Shown: in pieces, positions 58,010 to 64,000 of the stretch
Layout: each line of letters opens with the position of its first letter
Position numbering within the stretch: the stretch's first letter is position 1
Assembly: GCF_004369225.1 (NCBI RefSeq)
Contig: NZ_QFFZ01000003.1
Coordinates: 62,001 to 126,000, forward strand
Direction of reading: 5' to 3'
Source of the DNA: Pelotomaculum propionicicum
GTDB taxonomy: Bacteria; Bacillota; Desulfotomaculia; Desulfotomaculales; Pelotomaculaceae
Length of the DNA stretch: 64,000 nucleotides
Position numbers and translations under genes: made by a program
Notes under the pieces: model-generated
The model's input: the letters and a program-made list of their open reading frames with translations, nothing else
Told to the model about the DNA's origin: nothing
The model's database searches: none

Positions 58010-58918
58010 TTATAGACTATCCTGCCTGCCGGCAGAATTTACGTGAGGTGCGGACCATCTGTCCTGTGGAATGTATTCCAGGGATTTTCTAACCTTCTCT
58101 TCCATCACGGAGCCACTCAGGTTAGGTTCGTTATCCCAGAGCACCTTGTGATAAGCAAAATATTTACCGATATAGTGGCTCATTTTAGTCCGGGGAATAT
58201 ATATCAGTAACGCGCCAAACAGTAAAATATGGACTGTAAGCGCTGTCCCTCCCCTTATGGGCGCGAAGGTAAGCATGGCTGTCACCACTTCCCGGCCGTA
58301 ATTAAAGCCAGGGTCTGTGCTCCAGACAATCAGTCCCGAGACAGCCGCCGCCAGAATAAAACACAGGTTAAAATACTCGTCGAAGTCGGTGTATTTTCTC
58401 AGCGTCCCGTCCAACACCCTGCTAAACAACAGGGAAGCGCTGCCAAAGGCTGTCAGAGACGCGCCGCAGGCGCCTGTAACCGATGTCGCGAAATACACCA
58501 GCCTTGCCCACGGGTGATTGCCGGCGCCGGTTAAAGTGGTTAACCGCAAACCGGACAATTCAGTGATCGCTCCGGCCAGCAACAAAAAAGTAAAGAATAC
58601 CAGCAAGTATATCCCCAGGTGCATGGCGTAGCTCAGCCGCCAGTGTTTTCTCCGGTTAACAAACAGGTTCCTCATGAACAGGGACTCTTTAAGCATCTCC
58701 CTATAGACCCCGGTATGGGACACTTGCCTCGGCCTGGCCCACCACTCCGCTTCCTCGTAATAGGACCCCCCGTAGCTCCCTCTTGTTCCAAGCTCCCCGG
58801 GAACGGGGTACAATTCCCAGCGGTTGTTCAGCGGGTTTTGAGCAAACAGATAGACCTTGTAGAGGGAAAAACCGGCAAAGGCCGCGGCGGCTAAATACAT
58901 GAAAACCGTCAACAGCAC
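58010..58918 (-). CDS. NarI/DsrM/TmcC-like cytochrome b membrane subunit
   Basis: 302 residues with an N-terminal helix and about five further membrane helices. Paired His residues for heme b are present in YAMHLGIYLLVF, GNHPWARLVYF and TVHILLFGALL. The GTG start follows GGGAGGT at 9 bp. It is co-transcribed with the Fe-S subunit, 30 bp downstream. In syntrophic or sulfate-reducing Clostridia such modules link quinone to energy metabolism; the partner protein here is unknown. No gene is seen in the gap 58919-59135. Confidence 0.88.
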   Translation of the reverse strand: MLLTVFMYLAAAAFAGFSLYKVYLFAQNPLNNRWELYPVPGELGTRGSYGGSYYEEAEWWARPRQVSHTGVYREMLKESLFMRNLFVNRRKHWRLSYAMHLGIYLLVFFTFLLLAGAITELSGLRLTTLTGAGNHPWARLVYFATSVTGACGASLTAFGSASLLFSRVLDGTLRKYTDFDEYFNLCFILAAAVSGLIVWSTDPGFNYGREVVTAMLTFAPIRGGTALTVHILLFGALLIYIPRTKMSHYIGKYFAYHKVLWDNEPNLSGSVMEEKVRKSLEYIPQDRWSAPHVNSAGRQDSL

Positions 58919-59135
58919 AATAAGCTAACCTCCCGAGTCCTTTTATGTTAATAATGCGGCAGCATGTCCAAAAAACCTTCTAATCGCATTAATAAAAATA
59001 TTTTATATTAAATAGTGTAATGCTAAGTATTATTTATGACACCACCGGCCCGTGCGTCAGCCAACAGAAAAATCCCGGGCGGACCGGACCTTGCGGCACG
59101 CGTACTCCCAGGATTATAACAACTATCGGGATTAT

Positions 59136-59163
59136 GATAAAAACCGGCCGGATGTCAGCCGGT
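59136..59163 (-). terminator. Terminator of argH
   Basis: On the minus strand ACCGGC, a nine-base loop, GCCGGT and TTTTTATC, 23 bp after the argH stop. Confidence 0.75.
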
Positions 59164-59185
59164 AATCTATAATACAAAAACCTGC

Positions 59186-60571
59186 TTAAGTGACATCTCC
59201 CGCCAGACGCTGCCTGGCCCTGGCTATTACCCCCGCAACCTCTTCCGGCGCCGGGCCGCCGGGCACATTCCTGGCCCCGATACAGCGGTTGATTTTTATA
59301 GCTTCATATACATCCTCTTCAAACAGCGGACTGAACTCCTTGTATTCGGGCAGGGTCATCTGATCCAGTGTTTTGCCGTTTTCCAGGCAGAAAAAAACTG
59401 CTTTGCCTGCCGCCTCGTGGGCCTCGCGGAAAGGCACGCCCCGGCGCGCCAGGTAATCAGCCAGGTCGGTGGCATTGGTAAAGCCGCCCCTGGCCGCCGT
59501 AGCCATATTTTCTTTTACCACCCGCATGGTTTCCAGCATCGGGCGAAAAACCACCAGGCATTTTTTAACTGTGTCCACAGCGTCAAAAAGCGCTTCCTTA
59601 TCCTCCTGCATATCCTTGTTATAGGCCAGTGGAATCCCCTTCAACATGGTTAACAAGGCCTGGAGGTGGCCAAAAACCCTGCCGGACTTACCCCGGATAA
59701 GCTCCGCGACGTCCGGGTTTTTTTTCTGCGGCATCATACTGCTGCCCGTGCTGTAACTGTCGTCAAGTTCAATAAAAGAGAACTCGGCGGAAGACCAGAG
59801 TATAATTTCCTCACAAAAACGGCTCAGGTGGACCATGATCAAGGAGGCCGCCGCGGTAAACTCCACGGCGAAATCACGGTCGCTCACAGCGTCAAGTGAA
59901 TTTTCGGTAATGGCTGCGAAACCAAGCTGCCTGGCCACATACGCGCGGTCAATGGGAAAGGTGGTGCCGGCCAGCGCGCCCGCCCCCAGAGGCATAACAT
60001 CTGCCCGGCGGCGGCAGTCGGCCATCCTCTCCTCATCACGCCGGAACATCTCGCAATAGGCCATCAGGTGGTGCGCCAGCGTAACCGGCTGCGCCCGCTG
60101 CAGGTGCGTGTAGCCCGGCATTACTGTTTCCAGGTGCTTTTCAGCCAGGTCCAGCAGGGAAACCTGCAGCTCGCGGAGCAGCGCGATAACCTCGCCGATC
60201 TCATCTTTAAGGTACATGCGGATATCGAGGGCAACCTGGTCGTTCCTGCTGCGGGCCGTGTGCAGTTTCTTGCCCACCTCTCCCACTTTGACCGTAAGCA
60301 GCTGCTCAATGTTCATGTGAATATCTTCAGACTCAACGGAGAATTCCACCCGGCCCGCCTCTATATCAGCCAGCACTTCTTCCAGACCGCTCGCAATTGC
60401 GTCGGCCTCGGCGGGCTGAATAATGCCCGCCTCGCCCAGCATCCGCGCGTGGGCGATGCTTCCTTTTATATCATACTTGTACAGCCTCTGGTCAAAAGAA
60501 ATGGAAGAGTGAAAGTCTTCCACCAAATGGTCTGTATTCTTTTGAAACCGGCCGCCCCACAACTTACCCAT
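59186..60571 (-). CDS. argH: Argininosuccinate lyase
   Basis: 461 residues. The fumarase/lyase superfamily signature GSSMMPQKKNPDVAE is present, with TARSRNDQVALD and PGYTHLQRAQP as active-site regions. It makes arginine and fumarate. The ATG follows GAGGAG at about 6 bp. argG lies 2.5 kb upstream on the same strand, separated by unrelated genes. Confidence 0.97.
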   Translation of the reverse strand: MGKLWGGRFQKNTDHLVEDFHSSISFDQRLYKYDIKGSIAHARMLGEAGIIQPAEADAIASGLEEVLADIEAGRVEFSVESEDIHMNIEQLLTVKVGEVGKKLHTARSRNDQVALDIRMYLKDEIGEVIALLRELQVSLLDLAEKHLETVMPGYTHLQRAQPVTLAHHLMAYCEMFRRDEERMADCRRRADVMPLGAGALAGTTFPIDRAYVARQLGFAAITENSLDAVSDRDFAVEFTAAASLIMVHLSRFCEEIILWSSAEFSFIELDDSYSTGSSMMPQKKNPDVAELIRGKSGRVFGHLQALLTMLKGIPLAYNKDMQEDKEALFDAVDTVKKCLVVFRPMLETMRVVKENMATAARGGFTNATDLADYLARRGVPFREAHEAAGKAVFFCLENGKTLDQMTLPEYKEFSPLFEEDVYEAIKINRCIGARNVPGGPAPEEVAGVIARARQRLAGDVT

Positions 60572-60583
60572 ATTGGCTCCTCT

Positions 60584-60763
60584 CTAAAAAAAGAAAAACG
60601 CTGGCCTGCCCGCAATAATGTTGGCTATTATTAAAACTGGAATGACAAACACCGCAATGGTAAGCAAAAGAATAAAGACCTTGAGTTTCTTGTTTCTATA
60701 AAAAGGATGTTCCTCCATCGGTCCCTGATCTATTTCTTCCCCACCTATTTTTTCCTCTACCAT
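60584..60763 (-). CDS. Small membrane protein, 59 residues
   Basis: An acidic N-terminus (VEEKIGGEEIDQGPMEEHP) is followed by one hydrophobic helix (LKVFILLLTIAVFVIPVLIIANIIAG) and a Phe-rich end. The ATG at 60763 follows GGGGGTGA at 5 bp. It ends 12 bp before argH and is probably co-transcribed with it. No family recognised. Confidence 0.65.
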   Translation of the reverse strand: MVEEKIGGEEIDQGPMEEHPFYRNKKLKVFILLLTIAVFVIPVLIIANIIAGRPAFFFF

Positions 60764-60829
60764 TTTTTCACCCCCAGGCAATTTTATTATTTATTCTAAC
60801 ATGTCCACCCTATATTGCAAATAAAAAGG

Positions 60830-60876
60830 GAAAAAAAGAGAAGAAGCAGGCTATGTTTGTCCACCTGCTTCCTCTC
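60830..60876 (-). terminator. Rho-independent terminator of the small unit
   Basis: On the minus strand GAGAGGAAGCAGG and CCTGCTTCTTCTC form a 13-bp stem, followed by TTTTTTT. It lies 34 bp after the stop of the 27-residue frame. Confidence 0.85.
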
Positions 60877-60909
60877 AGTCGATTTTAGATTGATTGTCCA
60901 AGACTAAAA

Positions 60910-60993
60910 TTAAGCCTCCTTCTCTGATTCTTCATCAATGATGGATTCTAATCCGATGTCTCTTAAAATCTCGTCAATAAGCTCCCTTGTCAT
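60910..60993 (-). CDS. Possible 27-residue peptide
   Basis: ATG at 60993 starts a frame for MTRELIDEILRDIGLESIIDEESEKEA-like sequence, acidic and helical, without a membrane segment. GGGGGG lies 7-12 bp upstream. The frame sits alone between a consensus promoter and a strong terminator, so the transcript is about 200 bases. It could be a small regulatory protein, or the RNA itself could be the product. Confidence 0.5.
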   Translation of the reverse strand: MTRELIDEILRDIGLESIIDEESEKEA

Positions 60994-61054
60994 CAATCAT
61001 CCCCCCTTTCAATTTAGCGATAACCATACCCCCTTGTTAGTAGAAGTGATACAC

Positions 61055-61083
61055 ATTATAGCACCTAATTACTGGCAGGTCAA
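61055..61083 (-). promoter_or_regulatory. Sigma-A promoter of the small unit
   Basis: TTGACC, 17 bp and TATAAT on the minus strand. The expected start point is near 61048, about 55 bases before the small frame. Confidence 0.85.
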
Positions 61084-61101
61084 ATAATATTTTACTACAA
61101 A

Positions 61102-61284
61102 TTAATCCTTATATCTGGTCCTGTAAGTAAACCTGGCGCTGCCGCACTTCCTGCAGCGGCAGCTCCTGGACTGCATCTGCCAAATTTCCTCTTCGGATAA
61201 CTCACCCTTGCGGGATAGATCGACTGTCACCGTCTCCACATCGTGCCTGTTCTCACAGACAAAGGTAATGACCAGCTTTCTCAC
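61102..61284 (-). CDS. Small zinc-ribbon-like protein, 60 residues
   Basis: Residues VITFVCENRHDVETVTVDL and SCRCRKCGSARFTYRTRY suggest a small zinc-binding fold with up to four Cys. GTG 61284 follows AGAGGT at 9 bp; longer starts have no ribosome site. It is located after the malic enzyme on the same strand. Function unknown. Confidence 0.6.
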   Translation of the reverse strand: MRKLVITFVCENRHDVETVTVDLSRKGELSEEEIWQMQSRSCRCRKCGSARFTYRTRYKD

Positions 61285-61406
61285 CTTGAAATACCTCTTA
61301 AGTCTTATTCCATTAAAACTATGATATACCAAAACATCCCTTCATGAAAGACTAAATGGCAAATCAGCAAGGGTGAGCGCGCAGGCATTTTTTTAATCGC
61401 TTTCCA

Positions 61407-62822
61407 CTATTTAACTGCGGTGATCGGCCTAACATGGAAGTCTCTAGCCACGCCTGTTTGTTTTGCCGCCTGTTTTACCGCTTTGGCCAACACCGGGGCT
61501 ACCTGGTCATTGAAAACCGAGGGAATGATGTTTTCGACTGAAAGCTCCTCTTCGCTGACCATGCCGGCCAGGGCATGCGCCGCCGCGAGGCACATCTCGT
61601 CGTTGACAACTCTGGCGTGGCAGTCCAGGGCTCCCCGAAAAACCCCCGGGAAAGCCAGCGCGTTGTTGATCTGGTTGGGATAATCTGATCTCCCAGTGGC
61701 GATAACTGACGCCACATCATAGATCTCCTTCGGCTCCACCTCCGGCTCAGGGTTGGCCAGGGCAAACACAATTGCTTTTTCAGCCATCTTCATGATATCC
61801 TCCCGGTTCAGCAAAGACGGCGCCGACACGCCTATAAACACATCGGCCCCGGCAATAACTTCCTTTAACGGGCCGTGTAAACAACGCTTATTGGTGTTTT
61901 CAGCAATCCAGAGCTTTGAGGGCTGCCGCGGGGGAACGTCGCGGGCAATCGCGCCCTTCCGGTCACAAACAACCAGGTTGCGGGCGCCGGCGCGCATCAG
62001 AATTTTGGCAATGGCCACCCCTGCCGCGCCCGCGCCGCTGATCACCACTTTCACCTCAGCTATATTTTTGCCGGCGACCTTAAGGGCGTTGATTAAACCT
62101 GCCAGCGTCACAATGGCGGTCCCGTGCTGGTCGTCGTGAAAAACCGGTATGTCCAGCCGCGCGGCCAGCTTTTCTTCAATTTCAAAGCATTTCGGCGCTG
62201 CTATGTCCTCCAGGTTGATCCCGCCGAAAGCAGGCGCGCAGGCCGCCACCACTTCTATTATCTCTTCCGGCTCGTGCACATTGAGGCATAGGGGAAAGGC
62301 GTCAATACCGGCAAATTTTTTGAAAAGCACCGCCTTCCCTTCCATTACCGGCAGGGCGGCATAAGGGCCCAGGTCGCCCAAACCGAGCACGGCTGACCCG
62401 TCCGTCACTATGGCCACTGAATTGCCTTTCATGGTCAGCCCGTAAGCCATGTCCGTTTCTTCGGCAATCGCCTCAGACACGCCGGCCACGCCGGGGGTAT
62501 ACATCAGTGAAAGGTCTTCCCAATTCAGGATCGGCCTCTTGGGAGAAATTTCTATCTTACCGCCCTGGTGGCTGATGAAAACCCTGTCAGAGATGCGCAA
62601 TATATTTATTTCAGGCATTTGTTCGAAAACATTAACCAGCCGGTCCAGGTGGTCCCTGCTGTCCAGGCGGATCATCAAATCACGGGTGACACACGACGGG
62701 GATGCGGCAATCAGGTCAATAGCGCCGATAGTCCCTCCTTCCTGGGCGATCACAGTCAGGACCCTGGCCAGCGTGCCAGGTTTATTGGTCAGCTTCAGAC
62801 GGATAACCAGATTCAAATACAT
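61407..62822 (-). CDS. NAD(P)-dependent malic enzyme with N-terminal ACT domain
   Basis: 471 residues. An ACT domain (residues 1-80; [21 protein letters not shown]) precedes the malic enzyme ([54 protein letters not shown]). It decarboxylates malate to pyruvate. The ACT domain suggests amino-acid control. The ATG follows AGGAGCAGC. A large inverted repeat overlaps its promoter. Confidence 0.93.
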   Translation of the reverse strand: MYLNLVIRLKLTNKPGTLARVLTVIAQEGGTIGAIDLIAASPSCVTRDLMIRLDSRDHLDRLVNVFEQMPEINILRISDRVFISHQGGKIEISPKRPILNWEDLSLMYTPGVAGVSEAIAEETDMAYGLTMKGNSVAIVTDGSAVLGLGDLGPYAALPVMEGKAVLFKKFAGIDAFPLCLNVHEPEEIIEVVAACAPAFGGINLEDIAAPKCFEIEEKLAARLDIPVFHDDQHGTAIVTLAGLINALKVAGKNIAEVKVVISGAGAAGVAIAKILMRAGARNLVVCDRKGAIARDVPPRQPSKLWIAENTNKRCLHGPLKEVIAGADVFIGVSAPSLLNREDIMKMAEKAIVFALANPEPEVEPKEIYDVASVIATGRSDYPNQINNALAFPGVFRGALDCHARVVNDEMCLAAAHALAGMVSEEELSVENIIPSVFNDQVAPVLAKAVKQAAKQTGVARDFHVRPITAVK

Positions 62823-62837
62823 ACAATGCTGCTCCTT

Positions 62838-62876
62838 TATTTATGATAATGTATACATAATACAATATCATAAATA
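62838..62876. promoter_or_regulatory. Inverted repeat in the malic enzyme promoter region
   Basis: TATTTATGATA and TATCATAAATA are perfect 11-bp arms separated by 17 bp, the spacer containing a second palindrome ATGTATACAT. The structure starts 16 bp before the malic enzyme ATG and probably binds a dimeric regulator. Confidence 0.55.
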
Positions 62877-62957
62877 CGATTCCATTTGAAGGGTTTTTTC
62901 GCTCTCCTGTCAAAAATTTCGTTTGCGCTACTATTGCTTCTATTATGCCCCGGCAAT

Positions 62958-63010
62958 AAAAAAACCCCTAATCAATAGGGGGGAAGCACAGGGACGGTTC
63001 TCCTGCTTCC
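62958..63010. terminator. Terminator followed by palindromic repeat
   Basis: On the minus strand CCCCTA, TTGAT, TAGGGG and TTTTTTT make a terminator (62982-62958). Next to it GGAAGCACAGGGACGG-TTC-TCCTGCTTCC (62983-63010) is a member of the AAGCAAGGGGACGG family. Both lie downstream of argG. Confidence 0.65.
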
Positions 63011-63070
63011 ATTCTGTTATTGATGCGAAATTGTTTCGATAACTTGTTAACAAATCCTGCACGGCAGGCT

Positions 63071-63104
63071 AAAAAAAGCCACTTATACTAACAAGTGGCT
63101 TTTG
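63071..63104 (-). terminator. Terminator of argG
   Basis: AAAGCCACTT and AAGTGGCTTT pair perfectly around eight bases; on the minus strand the hairpin is followed by TTTTTTT. It begins 24 bp after the argG stop. Confidence 0.9.
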
Positions 63105-63127
63105 GCAAATTTCTGTTTAAAATATTT

Positions 63128-64000
63128 TTATCTCAGCCCTGATTTCTTCTCCATCAGCGCCCGTACTTTCAGCGGCAGGCCGAAAAGGTTGATGAATCCC
63201 TCGGCGTCGTGCTGGTTGTAAATCTCCTCGCGCCCAAAGGTGGAAAGCTCCTGGTCGTAAAGGGAGTAAGGCGACTTGGCGCCCGCGGGGGTGCAGTTCC
63301 CTTTATAGAGCTTCATCCTTACAGTGCCGGTAACAGTCTTCTGAGTACTGTCAACAAAGGCATCCAGGGCCTCCCGCAGCGGGGAGAACCAGACCCCGTC
63401 GTAAACCAGCTCAGCGTAACGAGCAGCCACAATTTCCTTGAAATGCAGGGTCACACGGTCAAGGGTCAAAAGCTCCATTTCGCGGTGGGCGCTGAACAGC
63501 ACGGTACCGGCGGGAGTTTCATAGACACCGCGGGACTTCATCCCGACCAGGCGGTTTTCCACCATGTCAACTATTCCCACACCGTTCTTCCCGGCGATTT
63601 CATTAAGCTTTTCAATTAGGGCGACCGGATCCAGCGCTGCTCCGTCCAGTTTGACCGGAATGCCCTGCTCAAAACCAATTTCCACGTAGGTCGGCTTATC
63701 CGGGGCTTTGCCGGGCGGTGTGATCAGGAGTAAAACATCGTCGAGCGGCTCATTCCAGGGATCCTCCAGGTCCGCGCCCTCGTGGCTCAGGTGCCACATG
63801 TTGCGGTCAAGGCTGTAGGGTCTGGCCTTGGTGACCGGCACAGGAATGCCCCTGGCGGCGGCGTAATCTATGGCGTCTTCGCGTGAACGGATATCCCATT
63901 CCCGCCAGGGAGCCACAATCTTGAGATCCGGCGCCAGGGCTTTAACCGCCAGCTCAAAGCGGACCTGGTCGTTGCCTTTGCCGGTAGCGCCGTGGGCTAT
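63128..64000 (-). CDS. argG: Argininosuccinate synthase, C-terminal part
   Basis: The last 290 residues of the enzyme; the start lies beyond the window. At the edge the sequence reads [15 protein letters not shown], the conserved citrulline/aspartate site region, followed by APWREWD and a complete C-terminal domain ([19 protein letters not shown]). It joins citrulline and aspartate using ATP, the step before ArgH. Confidence 0.97.
   Translation of the reverse strand: MAHGATGKGNDQVRFELAVKALAPDLKIVAPWREWDIRSREDAIDYAAARGIPVPVTKARPYSLDRNMWHLSHEGADLEDPWNEPLDDVLLLITPPGKAPDKPTYVEIGFEQGIPVKLDGAALDPVALIEKLNEIAGKNGVGIVDMVENRLVGMKSRGVYETPAGTVLFSAHREMELLTLDRVTLHFKEIVAARYAELVYDGVWFSPLREALDAFVDSTQKTVTGTVRMKLYKGNCTPAGAKSPYSLYDQELSTFGREEIYNQHDAEGFINLFGLPLKVRALMEKKSGLR

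Overview
The window comes from a Gram-positive anaerobe of the Clostridia, most like the Pelotomaculum/Desulfotomaculum group (Peptococcaceae). This rests on protein content and style rather than a database match. It has strong AGGAGG-type ribosome sites, many TTG/GTG starts, a T-box leader, a glmS ribozyme, a cdaA-cdaR-glmM-glmS unit, a DsrMK/Tmc-type Fe-S/cytochrome b pair, a peroxiredoxin read through UGA (selenocysteine) and many short palindromic intergenic repeats. No rRNA, tRNA or CRISPR array was seen.

Positions 1-26.4 kb form an accessory region built around a ribosomal peptide natural-product system. Three precursor genes (2711, 5915, 11908) encode nearly identical 85-residue nitrile-hydratase-like (NHLP, proteusin-type) leaders ending in Gly-Gly, each followed by an unrelated short Cys-containing core of 26, 17 or 13 residues. 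Interspersed on the same strand are an exported Cache-BAAT hydrolase fusion, a branched-chain amino acid type binding lipoprotein, a decayed Nramp gene, a GNAT-like protein, a nucleotide-transporter/HEAT/cNMP-binding fusion, a radical SAM/SPASM maturase and an exported GH3 glycosidase. On the opposite strand lie the NHLM export genes: HlyD-like adaptor, C39 peptidase-ABC exporter and a second ABC exporter. They are followed by a SpoIIE-type phosphatase. An RsbW-like kinase and a STAS protein read away from them. With a second STAS gene at 1.7-2.0 kb this gives a partner-switching set without a visible sigma factor. A 1.5-kb stretch (15.8-17.4 kb) is a graveyard of gene fragments.

Positions 26.5-33.5 kb hold an IS4-type transposase remnant butted against glmS, then glmS with its ribozyme, glmM, cdaR and cdaA (cell-wall precursor and c-di-AMP genes), all on the minus strand. 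From 33.5 to 47 kb runs a branched-chain amino acid operon, transcribed ilvE-ilvB-ilvN-ilvC-ilvB-leuA-leuC-leuD-leuB-cimA from a consensus promoter and an isoleucine-type T-box. Isoleucine is probably made from pyruvate through citramalate (CimA plus LeuCDB). The gaps inside this operon are filled with degenerate 7-8-mer repeats and 54-bp double-hairpin elements. The repeats have even become part of the LeuA, LeuD and LeuB C-termini.

From 47 kb to the end: a pair of small ferritin-like proteins, one with a long Gly-Pro-Met-Val tail; the selenocysteine peroxiredoxin; a truncated phosphoesterase; an orphan multi-PAS histidine kinase; a GbsR/MarR-type regulator with an NmrA-like reductase; nudC; a tmcBC-like pair; argH; a tiny transcription unit encoding 27 residues between a consensus promoter and a terminator; an ACT-domain malic enzyme; and the C-terminal part of argG, cut by the window edge.
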